From: Pomphorhynchus laevis
Taxonomy: Eukaryota; Acanthocephala; Palaeacanthocephala; Echinorhynchida; Pomphorhynchidae
Length of the DNA stretch: 64,000 bases
NCBI GenBank assembly: GCA_012934845.2
Contig: WNNJ02000215.1
Coordinates: 83,232 to 147,231 of the forward strand
Direction of reading: 5' to 3'
Every line of letters begins with the position of its first letter. Position 1 is the first letter of the stretch. Of this stretch, positions 53,857-64,000 are shown piece after piece. The notes beneath the pieces were generated by a model that was given only the letters and a program-made list of their open reading frames with translations, had not been told where the DNA came from and did not search any database. A program made the position numbers and the translations under genes.

Positions 53857-54125
53857 TCCGATGAATCCAACGACGGATTGGAAAATGGACGAAAAGTCGA
53901 AAGAGAGTCACAGATACCTGCTTCCTTACAGCAGCAAACTGGGATCATCAAAGGATATCGGGAACGGGAGATAGCCGAACAAACAAAATCACTCCGATGA
54001 CTCCAACGACAGATTGGATAATGGACGAAAAGGCGGAAAAGAGTCCCAGAGACATATTTTCTTATAGTAGCGATGTTGGATCATTAAAGGATATCGAGAA
54101 CGGGAGATAGCCGAACAAACAAACT
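53857..54125 (+). repeat. Two tandem copies of a 137-bp unit
   Basis: Unit 1 begins 'ctccgatgaatccaacgacg' at 53857 and unit 2 at 53994. Both end 'cgggagatagccgaacaaac'. Several substitutions separate them. They lie directly upstream of the decayed LINE and could be its 5' UTR monomers. Confidence 0.85.
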
Positions 54126-54199
54126 AAGACAACAAAAATGACTAGCAAAAAATTACAAAATATAAATTAAATGCGAAGAGCAATGGTCAGCTCCCCACT

Positions 54200-57090
54200 G
54201 ACCGGAGGAGTTTTCGTTGTCAGGTACCGTGACCAGGCAGTTGTACAGATACAGCGAAAGAAGCATCAAAATCTGAAGCGGACTAGCCTTCGTGTAGAAA
54301 CGTGAATGTTATCTCACTGACGGTGAAGGAACCAGAATTAGTAGAGGAGATGGTTCGCTTCGGTCTATAAATAGTCAGAGTGACTTCCCTTCACTATTCT
54401 GGAACCGGAACTAAACTTTTGGATACGGTTTGGACCTTGAACTATTCAGGAGTTACCATCGGAAAGCGACGGCAGCGGGTGTAGGGATACTTACAAGTCC
54501 CCGGTTGACGTTCGTGGTAGAGAGGCTTAATCCAGTGAAATGCTGGTCTCAGAGGCTCTGAGACTTTTAGTTAAAGAGGGAAAGAAGATAAGTGTTGTGT
54601 GTGCGTATACTCTCAACATTATCTCAGCTTACACAGTCTTCGTAAACGATCTTCAAGCTTTGCTTTATAGTTTCCTGTAGGAGATTCCCTCGTTTTATTG
54701 GAAGACTTCAATGCTCATGTTGATAGCGACAGTAGCACTTGGAAGGGAGTATTTGGGGAGGAACAAACTTTCCGATCTAAATGCGAGTGGTGTTGAATTA
54801 TTGCACTTTTGTTTTCGTAACAATTTGTGCATAAATAACACCATGTTTGAACATAAGGAGAATATGTCAACCAATCACTACGTTGTAGTTAATAAGCTTC
54901 AATAGCAGAATCGAATTCCAGACTATCCTGGTAAATCCAAACGTTGTGTGAAGGTGCGCTTGGAGTGTCTATTAAATGTTTCTGTCTAAGAACGTTTTCT
55001 GGCTACATTCGGGAGAACTTATATCGGTTGCCAGAAAAGGTTAAGAGCATTGATCAGGAATGGGAAATATTCAGATCCTCGCTTGACAAAGCAACTGTGA
55101 AAAGTTGTGGATCGAAAGCCTTATATACTTGTCGCAGAGGGAATACTATAACTGATTGGTGGACACCAATTGTTAGAGATTTAGTCCAACAGAAGAAGCT
55201 GGTTCATAAGGCAACTTAGTCGGATAAATCAGTGGAAACTGTAGATAAGTACCGAAGGGCAAAGAGAGCTTCAGCTCGAGCAGTTCCCAAGCGAAACATG
55301 CGGATTGGGAGAAGTTTAGAGAGCACTTAGAACTTGATTATAGGTCAGCGTCGAAGATGTTCAGGAGGAAGATCAGGAACCTTCGGGTAAGAAAGCAGAA
55401 AACTCATCAATCTGTCTATGACAATAGAGGGTATATGCTGAATGGCATTGAAGAATTTCTTGGTTGTCAGAAACAACATTTTAGGAGTCTCCCTAATCCG
55501 ATGGATATGCCTTCTCTTGTAGAAGTAGAGCTTTTAAAACCAAAGGAAGAGCTAATCTCTTTGGAAGAGGTCATTGGTGTTGTTAAAAAACTTTGTAATG
55601 ACAAGTCTCTGGAGTAGATGAAATTCAACTTAAAGCTAAAAAGCTTTCTACGCTGTTGGCATGACGTGGCTAGTAAGGATATTCAACGGTGCACTGAAGT
55701 CGGGCAAGGTTCCTGTGAGTGGCGAACTGGGGTGGTTGTACCGATATTTAAGAAAGGTGACTGAAGAGTGTGTTAAAATTATGGAAGCATCACCCTCCTT
55801 AGCCAGACTGGTAAGCTATTTGCTAGGGTTCTTGAGTTAAGGATAGGCCTATACTTAAGGGACAGTTAGAAGAGAAACAATGCTGCTTTCGTCCAGGTCG
55901 TAAAACTACGGATCAGCTCTTTACTCTTTTAACTATCCTCGAACAGTCTAGGGAGTTCGCTCAACCGGTATACATGTGATTTGTAGATTTTAAAGCGTTC
56001 AACGAGTTCCACGAGAAAGGTCGTGGGAGGTACCAAGAAAGTATGGAGTACCACACTATCTTCGGGTAGCTGTCTTCTCTGTATGAACGAAGTATGAGTT
56101 ATTCTCGCGTTCTAGGTAGTTCGTCTGAATAATTTCCAGTAGGCTTTGGGTTTCGTATGAGCTGTACTTTATCTCCGCTTTTGTTCCTCGTTTACATGGA
56201 CAAAATTACGAGAGGGCTGCTCTGTCAGATGTCGGTCTTCAGTTCAGTTCCATCAGAATATCATCTCTGCTTTTTGCAAATGGTGTTGTCTTGTTGGCTT
56301 TTTTCTAGAGAATTTACAGTGCCTACTAGATCGATTTACAATTGATTGCCAAGCAGCAGGGATGTTGGTTAGTACCTTCAAGACTGTCTCTATGTGTTCG
56401 TCTAGGATTCATGTCTTAACTCGAATTCAGGCGTTAACTCAGATTGGGGAAAAGTTCTTCCTGATGTGGATGACTTCAAGTAACTTGGGGTATTGTTCTA
56501 GAGGGACGGCAGTAACATCGGGGAGATTTAGAAACGGATCTGTTGAAACTAACGTAGCAATGCGTTCTTTGTACCGGTTTGTCGTGGTGAAGCGATGGTT
56601 GAGTCTTCATGTGAAGCTTTCGGTTTACCGCGCAATCTTCGTTCCTATCTTAACCTATGGCCATGAGCTTTGGTTTATAACCTAAAGGATCAGATCTTGG
56701 ATATAGGATACCGAAATGAGGTTATTTCGCGGTGTGAACGGTTTTAGCCTTAGAGATAAGAATATAAATTCAGTAATACGGGATGGACTCGGAGTAAAGT
56801 TGCTGTTTCTATACATCATAGAAAGTCAGTTGAGGTGGCTAGGACACGTTCTGAGGATATCTATGAATCACCTTTCTTGTAGGGTTTTCCTGGCCAGACT
56901 CTCTGGAAAGAGACCTCGAGGTAGACCTCGATACCGGTGGAGAGATCAAATCTCGAAACTGGCCTAAGACCGCCTTGGGCTATCTGAAATAGAACTCTGG
57001 ACTGTCGCCCAGGATTGCGATGTCTGGAGTAGTTTGGTTTGTGTACTGCCTTATGGACACGACACCCAGACCAGTGGTTGACAGGAAAAA
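54200..57090 (+). pseudogene. Decayed non-LTR retrotransposon (family E)
   Basis: Plus-strand fragments in order of an EN-RT LINE. The endonuclease end is near 54.70-54.85 kb ('LLHFCFRNNLCINNTMFEHKE'). Linker pieces include 'TITDWWTPIVRDLVQQKKL' (about 55.15 kb). RT pieces follow around 55.5-56.3 kb. The C-terminal block is 'MRSLYRFVVVKRWLS', 'LTYGHELWF', then 'ESQLRWLGHVLRI' and 'GKRPRGRPRYRWRDQI' (56.55-56.97 kb). This last motif set is typical of a LINE group common in fish and invertebrates. Frames are broken many times. It lies in an EFL1 intron, antisense. Confidence 0.8.
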
Positions 57091-57182
57091 TCTTTTGTAT
57101 TATTATTTGTTTTTTTTTGTCAAGAAATTGTTGTTATATATTACAGTTTGCATCAAACATGCTTGAAAAACGACGGTTTTCA

Positions 57183-57322
57183 ACGCTAGTAACTACTACT
57201 AGCATCTTCAAAAATTTATAACAGATTTCAAATTTCTGAGAATGTTAGCAGTTATAACGAAATATTAAAATAATTATGTTTATTTTTAATTATACCTGAT
57301 CGTTCCTGAATATTTAGAAAAT
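57183..57322. repeat. Fold-back MITE copy 6, partly eroded
   Basis: 'gctagtaactactactagcatcttc' type left part and 'attatacctgatcgttcctgaatattta' right end ally it with copy 3 (37062-37264). The left outer arm is missing. Confidence 0.7.
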
Positions 57323-58170
57323 ATATATAAAGATCTGGAATGTTAAAAATAATTTTTATAACCAAGAATTTTATAAATCGATTATATATTACAGTTAACC
57401 GGTACTTGTTGAATAACACATATTATGTGCTAGAATAAAAACTAAACAAAAACATTGATTTAATAGACTAAACCGATTTGCAAATGAAAGTTTTTATGAA
57501 TTAGTGGACGTATCGAATAAATCTAACTATTCGTGACTTAAATTAATATGAAACATATTAAAACAGATTTAAATATTCGAACATTTTACAAATCGAATAT
57601 ATTTTTCAATCAAAAATTGCCTGCAACAATCAATTTAGCGAAATTAAGTTTTAATTGATATTATAATTAAAATGATTATGATTTCCACGTATACAGATTT
57701 ATCAGGGAAATGATGCCTTGAAGAGGTAGTTTATTTTCAACTTTTATTAATTTTCGTCGAGTAGAAATGCTACCATCAAATACAATCCGACTTAACTGCT
57801 GATATTTGTAATCGTTTGCTTGCTCGTTATTACCTGATCATTAAAATACAGTAGCATTCAGAATTGATATATTACCAGGATTGATATTTGTTATTAAAAA
57901 TTTTCATTGTAGATACTGATTTGATGTCATTTGAACAAAGCAACAAAAGCATTTACTACTTTCTAAATTGATGAGATCTAACATTATTACATGTTAGCCA
58001 ATTATATATTATAAAAAGTTTCCTAAATAATTTGATTTGTGATATAAATATGAATAGGATATAAATATTTTTACTTGCAAATATTTCATAAATAGGTTTT
58101 TATATTCCTTTTTGAATTGATGAGATCCAGCATATATATAATTCGTTTAAAGTTAAATACTAATTTTACT
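57323..58170. other. Intronic AT-rich stretch
   Basis: No gene or repeat recognised. Confidence 0.4.
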
Positions 58171-58356
58171 TAATTATTGGAGCTGGATCAAAGGAAAGAC
58201 GTAATTATTTTTGATATTTTGTTAACTACTTCTGTTAGCATCTTCAGAAAATATGCTAACAGTAGAGAAAAATGTAATTTTCTGAAGATGCTAACAGTAG
58301 TTAGAAAAATATCAAAAATAATTACGTCTTTCATTTGATCCAGTTACAATAATTAT
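58171..58356. repeat. Fold-back MITE copy 7
   Basis: Arms 'taattattggagctggatca' and the complement at 58356, inner pairs 'acgtaattatttttgatatt', central 'gcatcttcagaaaat'. Followed by 'caataatggatcagtatcaac', as in copies 1 and 5. Confidence 0.9.
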
Positions 58357-58403
58357 TTATCAATAATGGATCAGTATCAACTATTTAAAAAAACTAATTT
58401 TAC

Positions 58404-58581
58404 TGATGAGGAAAATAGTTAAACTCGACAAACCATTCTCGAAGATCCTTAAGACATCTTTCAAGATGTACCTCGCCTGACACAAAAAGAACCAATTCGC
58501 CCGTTGTTAGATGCTTTATTTCAACAGCTGGATCAGAATCACGCAATGAGTGAAGACCAGATCGTAAAGCGTTCATATCAG
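58404..58581 (-). CDS. EFL1: EFL1 exon, domain III region (58 codons)
   Basis: Minus-strand exon with acceptor 'taaaaatag' (AG at 58582-58583) and donor GTAAAA at 58403. The peptide 'DMNALRSGLHSLRDSDPAVE' continues with 'TTGELVLFVSGEVHLERCLKDL', matching EF-2 family domain III in EFL1 (the 'SGE.HLE.CL.DL' signature). It accepts A from the exon at 59775 and leaves 2 nt. The last residues before the donor ('EFNYFPH') are not typical, and the phase does not fit the next recognised exon at 49932. Confidence 0.88.
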
Positions 58582-59136
58582 CTATTTTTAAATATAGACA
58601 CCTTTACATTTGAATAAATTAAAATTAAAACTAATGAAATGTATACTAAATTATATCGCTTGTGATACGAATATCAAATAAAATCGATATGTGTAAGATG
58701 TAAATATATGACCCATTGTTATACGTAAATGTGATGGGCCAATAATACAAGCAACAGATTTGCTCAATGATATAAAACAACATGGTTTTCAAGAAAATCA
58801 TTTTACTTTTGAAAGAATAAATTTATGATTTATAATCTTAATATGAACAATTTCTTATTGTATAATTCTGTAGTATCTAAAATATAGTATTATATGGAAT
58901 CCATGATATATTTCGTCTTATTAGCATTAGATAAAACCCTTCTAGCTATATTTTGCACATTTGCTTCTTGTAGCAGTAGACCCATGAAAGACAATTTTGA
59001 GTAAGCGTAATCGGTGTTTAAATTCAACACCGATTACAGTACATACTGAATAGTAATCTTATGATAAAAAATTTATTCGCTCCAAACGATATAATGAAAT
59101 GAATTCATGTGCAATGTAGAAATTTTAGTTCTAACT

Positions 59137-59170
59137 AATCAGATCAGCTAACTGAGTCTACGTATTTTGT
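59137..59170 (+). repeat. Dispersed repeat, copy 3
   Basis: 'aatcagatcagctaactgag' then 'tctacgtattt'; near-identical to 10065-10091. Confidence 0.65.
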
Positions 59171-59410
59171 ATTATTAGATTAGAAATAATAATAAAAAAT
59201 AATAAAAAATAAATAAAAATAATAATAAATAAATAACAATAAATTAGTTTAAATAAATTAAATAAGTAAAATGAACTAAATTAAATAAATAAAATTTAAT
59301 AAATTTAATAAAATAAACAAAATAAGTTAAATATATTAAAAATAGTAAATAAATCAAAAAATTTAATAAATTAAATGAATAAACAATAATAAATAATAAT
59401 AATTAAATTT
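59171..59410. repeat. AAT/AAAT low-complexity tract
   Basis: Imperfect runs of aataa, aaataa and taaat with almost no C or G. Confidence 0.85.
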
Positions 59411-59774
59411 ATGTACATATGTATATATGCTATTGTTATATTTAACACTTACAATAACTATTTAGATAGTTTTAAATCAAGATAATGGACGATAGTCATT
59501 TGGTTCAAAAACGAAAGACAGTAAGTTGATACTGAATGATAAACTGTCAAATCCGACTATTCTGTAAGCAAAATAACCAAGGTGTCTGTAATTAGCGATT
59601 TGATTTACACCACTGAAATAACTTTATTAAAACGTTAATTAAAAATTAACTCCAAATTAATTTTAAGTTAACTTAAAACTTTTCAAAGTTTCAAGATATC
59701 AAAACAGTTTATATTCTAAGCATAAAATAATTTGCATTTGTTCTTATAAATTAAATTGAAAAAAGACAACATAC

Positions 59775-59915
59775 TTGGATTTTTTGTTTCAAGTGCTACG
59801 TGAATTAGTTGACTGTTTTGATTAGCATGCTTAGCAGTCAACGGCGGACACAAGAGTGTAGATGAGAGTGTGACTGATTTCGCTTTGATTTTGATCGATT
59901 CAACAATTTCAAAAG
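59775..59915 (-). CDS. EFL1: EFL1 exon, domain II/III junction (46 codons), most 5' in window
   Basis: Minus-strand exon with acceptor 'caagtttag' (AG at 59916-59917) and donor GTATGT at 59774. The peptide 'AKSVTLSSTLLCPPLT' then 'LIHVALETKNP' aligns with the 'LKSATLCS..CPPF..V.VAVEPKHP' segment of EFL1. Split codons at both ends are consistent with the exon at 58581. No upstream EFL1 exon is seen to the right, where a gypsy fossil and a satellite fill the window. The GTPase domain exons must lie outside. Confidence 0.85.
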
Positions 59916-60379
59916 CTAAACTTGAATAAAGTATATGAAAATACAGAAAGTCCATGAGCAAAACGTTTCAATCAATACCTGTTCGCATTGTTAATGAACA
60001 TTTAAGCTCAAAAATCATAATTACTAGAACTGATAATTATATAAAATGAACATATGCTGCATCGTTTAATGTTGCATCGTTCAACAAAAATGCTTAGTTG
60101 TTAAACAAACATTATTGATCAATCGATGAGATAATTTTATTCTCTGGAAAGGAAGCGTTTCTAACTCTTTCTTGATTTAATGAAAACTGCAATGTTACAC
60201 ACAAGTGTCTCGAAATTTTGCACATCGATTTAAATATCTGAAAATCAGGAACCCAGTGTCGCATTTGTATGAGAATAGTGCTATTGTAAGAGCGTACTGT
60301 GAATTTAAGAGACGATATATTTAATATATTACTTAAAAATATTTAAGTATATTTAAATGTATTTCGAATGGTTGATCTT
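59916..60379. other. EFL1 intron or flank, nothing recognised
   Basis: AT-rich, no frame of interest. Confidence 0.4.
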
Positions 60380-62620
60380 CTAATATTTCCGAGGATTCTA
60401 CTAACGCCGACTCCACCCCTCCCTATTATTTCCAATTCAGAGTTGAATTCTTCATCAGTAACATTTAGATATCGCACTTCGGTCAAGGGAAGCATCAAAT
60501 TGAAGCACGATATGGTTTATATCATTAGCATGCTTGTTTCAATGTCAAGTACCCATGCTTGGGTACTCAACATAGATTTCAAAATCACATCAGTTACGGT
60601 CGCATTTGTCCGTTGACGCGTACAAATCGCATTTCTAGGTTTACGTCATACTTACACACGATCGAACGGAATGACATGCTCGTTTTTTCATTACTAGAAG
60701 GATGTTTCCAACTATGTCTATCAATCGTACTTTAAAGTAAGGAAAAAGTCGAAGACCTTTGACTAACGTTGTGCCAAATTGTAGCTTTCAAAGGAGAAAA
60801 TTTGGCACATTTCCGGGGTTCGTTTGATTGGTCAGTGATTTATTTCTATCACTTAGTTTCCCATAGTCGATGCGCAATCCCAAATATCATTACGATTTCC
60901 AACTTGGTTCATAGCATGTCATTTGCTGTAATCGGAATGCCTTTGAGATGTTCATTAATAGTTCATTTGACAACCAGTTAGTTAATATCTCTTCGAGCAA
61001 TTTCAGACATATTACATTACACAACGAACTTTTTCTTAACATGTAAAAATTTGGCCCGCAGTCAATCATTGTTAATACGATCTGCCTTTGTAGTGCGTAG
61101 CTTTTTATTGCTAGCCTTGATCATGTTGCCAAAACTTCACAAATGTCGTTTGGAGACATTCTTGCGGGAGGATCGATAAATTGGCATATTGCGCATTCCT
61201 TCACTAATTTAGCCACTTAATGGCTAAATTAATCATATGCTCGTATTATTCCAATCAATTAAAAAGTGATTAATTACTCCACACCCAAATTATAGTCTTC
61301 CGCAAATTAATATTTTAACTACTTCTCTTGTGTGCCAGCGTGCCAGAGTGTCAACCCAGAAGTTGTTGTAGTATTCAGTCATCCCAATACCGTAATAGCA
61401 TTATATTCATCAGCAAATATTTTAATTTCAATTTAAATGCTAAATTTATTCCTTTTAAGACATTCTCAAGTTTGGCAACGTTAATGTACATGATATCTGA
61501 TATGTTCATGATCTAAGCAGCGTCATCTACTATGGAGTAACAAATATCAAGGAAATCAACTATTGCGTCTCACCAAATCACTCCTAAATTTGTATTTGTT
61601 AAAGTACATATATCTTTTAAAAATTTACCTCGTAAATGCTTTAACGATTTAATATAAGTTATCATTAGCAACATCTTTAATATTACCATTCCAAACACTC
61701 TTTATCACAACGCGTTTGATAAAACTGCAAGCTACCCGGAATCACCTAACAATATGATAATACTCAATTAGTTTTCCACGAACTGAGAATAGCTAGAGTC
61801 TGGTCATAGGCAAATCTGGATCAAACCCTATGGAAATAGGCAATCCTCTACAAAATTCTAGTTGATTATTGCAGTTTTCTTTATTATCGACATAGCCAAA
61901 ACGCGATTCCATTTAACGTTCTCTGGCAATTTTGCTTACAATCTGAACATCACAAAACGTCAACACGTTTTAGGACACAATCGGCGATGACGATAGATTC
62001 GTCGACAAGAACACTATTTAAATAGGAATTTGTGCCTTTAAGTATCTTCCCATCATTCGAGTTAACATTTTTAAATATTGCAGGCATTATTTGTGGGGCT
62101 GAACGCAAACATAAACCAAGACGCCTAAGACAGTAAATTAGTTATTGTAAAAAAAACAATTTAAATTTCAAGAGACTTTCGTCGATGCACATCTGGAGGA
62201 ATGCTTTGTTCAGATTGATGATCCTGGATGGGCCTGAAACGTATCGCAATTCACAAATTGTCTATTCAAATATCGACATGCCGATCCCGGTGATTCTATT
62301 GATAAGAGCATTTAATTATATGTAATCTAACACAGGTCTCACTCTCCCTTTAGTTGGCTGACTTACCACTAGTAATGGAATAATTCCATATTTTACATTT
62401 TAATTTAATGTGATGAGAATGCACGTATCAATCAAAGCTTCGATTTCTTCTCAACATTTTGCGAAAAAATCAGGGCTGGTTGTCATCAAGTAATGTAAAT
62501 TTAAATTTATTCAGCAGAGAGGATGATATATCTTCTTCGATTTCGCAACTCATTTTGTGCAATCATATTCTGCTTCAAAATCATAAGCATGCAATTTAAC
62601 CGTAAACTTTGCAGAATTTG
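60380..62620 (-). pseudogene. Gypsy-type pol fossil
   Basis: Minus-strand RT motifs in order: 'YGIIPLLVVSQPTKGRVRPVLDY' region at about 62.40-62.31 kb, then 'PSRIINLNKAFLQMCIDESL' (62.22-62.16), then 'RRLGLCLRSAPQIMPAIFKN' with 'GTNSYLNSVLVDES' (62.13-61.98). The catalytic 'Y.DD' is changed to 'YLNS'. The set resembles the gypsy lineage with 'KVRPVLDFRELN'. A downstream part to about 60.4 kb is assumed to be its RNase H and integrase remnants but is not individually recognisable. Stops throughout. Confidence 0.7.
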
Positions 62621-63312
62621 TGCATGGTTCGATTGATTAAAAGTAGCCTTTAAGCGTTATAAGTAGCCTCCTAAGCGCTATAAGTTAGCGCTTCACTCAT
62701 GTTCTGAATATACATATGGTGAATTTAAATCTTCACAACTTAAGAGATTTATCTGGGATACATAATTCTTATGTACGGCGAAAGTAAGTTTCATGGAATA
62801 TAACCGTGAATCTCATATGATGGCCATCCACATACGCACTGCCTAGTTATTTTGTCGTATTAATGCCAATGATACGATCTATGACGTGTATTAGTTTTGA
62901 AACCACTATAGCCTTCAACTATATTCAGCTGATTACATTTCAACTGATTGTATGAAATACCGAGTTTATTGTTGTATTGCCCAAACACTAAGTAGTCATT
63001 CCAGCGAAATCATGCACAACCACATACCCATATCACTTTTCTGAGACAGATTGTGATGTTATAGAATGGTGGCACTTAGTATATAATAGGACTCGTGTTT
63101 TGTGATCGATAGTTACAACACGACGGTTGCTATTGCGTTGAAACTAGTATCGCCAGTGCTAAACCACAGTTATCGTAACCTGTCTTTGACGATTGAAAAT
63201 GGCAATTCCTGGCCAAATACTTCATTCGATCACAATTCCAGTATGTTTCTGCTCCTCTTTAGCGTTAAATATCTTGCTGCATATAATATACCCCAACGCG
63301 TTGGTTTATATT
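62621..63312. other. Unassigned sequence before the satellite
   Basis: No supported gene. It might include the eroded gag/protease part of the gypsy fossil. Confidence 0.35.
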
Positions 63313-64000
63313 GATGTACAAAATATTATATTATTTGATGTCCAAAATATTATATTATTTGAAGTACAAAATATTATACTATTTGATGTCCATAATATTA
63401 TATTATTTGATGTCCAACATATTACATTATTTGATGTCCAAAATATTATATTATTTGAAAAACAAAATATTATACTATTTGATGTCCAAAATATTATATT
63501 ATTTGATGTCCAACATATTATATTATTTGATGTCCAAAATATTATATTATTTGATGTACAAAATATTATATCATTTAAAGTACAAAATATTATATTATTT
63601 GATGTCCAAAATATTATATTATTTGATGTCCAAAATATAATATCATTTGATGAACAAAATATTATATTATTTGATGTCCAACATATTATATTATTTGATG
63701 TCCAAAATATTATATTATTTGATGTACAAAATATTATATTATTTGAAGTACAAAATATTATATTATTTGAAGTACAAAATATTATATTATTTGATGTCCA
63801 AAATATTATATTATTTGAAGTACAAAATATTAGATTATTTGATGTCCACAATATTATATTATTTGATGTCCAAAATATTATATTATTTGATGTCCAAAAA
63901 ATAATATAATTTGATGTCCAAAATATTATATCATTTGATGAACAAAATATTATATTATTTGATGTCCAAAATATTATATTATTTGATGTCCAAAATATTA
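63313..64000 (+). repeat. 24-bp satellite array, runs off the window
   Basis: About 29 head-to-tail units of 'gatgtccaaaatattatatt' plus 'attt', all 24 bp. Because 24 is divisible by 3, reading frames stay open on both strands (8-residue repeat 'DVQNIILF' on plus), but this is a by-product. Units differ mainly at bases 3-7 (gatgtcc, gatgtac, gaagtac, gatgaac, gaaaaac). Confidence 0.95.

Larger units (their letters stand above)
58582..59774. other. EFL1 intron
   Basis: AT-rich. It holds a dispersed-repeat copy at 59137-59170 and an AAT-rich low-complexity tract to about 59410. Confidence 0.5.

Noticed and set aside
60368-60616. 82-codon plus frame starting 'MVDLLIFPRILL'
   Set aside because: No domain; it is likely antisense to the decayed minus-strand gypsy pol region.
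63193-63909. 238-codon frame with an 8-residue repeat, and similar frames in the other strand
   Set aside because: It is produced by the 24-bp satellite, whose unit is a multiple of three; all phases are open, so there is no evidence of coding.

Overview
This is an AT-rich metazoan, probably invertebrate, nuclear window dominated by transposable elements. The eukaryotic signs are a spliced host gene with GT-AG introns (one only about 77 bp long), a captured ribosomal-protein cDNA, non-LTR retrotransposons with APE-type endonucleases, a Ty3/gypsy-Mag element, Penelope-like sequence, hAT and Tc/mariner-type remnants and a 24-bp satellite. There are no rRNA genes, CRISPR arrays or bacterial operons. 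Species cannot be fixed from sequence alone.

Layout. 0.4-1.1 kb: fragment of CR1-like family C. 1.5-5.5 kb: a Jockey-like non-LTR element (A1, minus strand) with both ORFs fully open. 6.3-11.6 kb: CR1-like element B1 (plus) whose reverse-transcriptase ORF is split by a partial RpS3A cDNA with hairpins at the junction and a 160-bp flanking direct repeat. 12.6-22.2 kb: further CR1-like pieces (C1 plus; B2 and B3 minus; fragment D), several joined as chimeras. 22.2-22.8 kb: two possible convergent terminal exons. 22.8-26.7 kb: a young Mag-type gypsy element with identical 71-bp LTRs and a 5-bp target-site duplication, but a stop and a frameshift around its integrase. 27.7-28.1 kb: ankyrin-repeat remnant abutting CR1-like copy C2 (28.1-32 kb, minus).

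35.9-59.9 kb holds the main host gene. Six minus-strand exon blocks match the C-terminal half of EFL1, the EF-2-like GTPase that works with SBDS to release eIF6 from new 60S subunits. Its N-terminal exons must lie beyond the right edge. Its introns are full of mobile DNA: a nested inverted repeat built on two head-to-head Penelope copies, a hAT (SCAND3/ZBED5-like) fossil, a decayed Jockey copy (A2), a unit bounded by 41-bp direct repeats carrying an unknown gag-like ORF, a Tc/mariner-type MITE, a decayed LINE, and an intronless orphan gene on the opposite strand (50.7-51.9 kb).

60.4-62.6 kb is a gypsy-type pol fossil. 63.3 kb to the window end is a 24-bp satellite array. At least seven copies of a palindromic fold-back MITE family are scattered from 27 to 58 kb. 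The most distinctive signals are the CR1/RpS3A template-switch chimera, the 41-bp terminally redundant unit whose repeat starts just downstream of a TATA box, and the nested Penelope palindrome.
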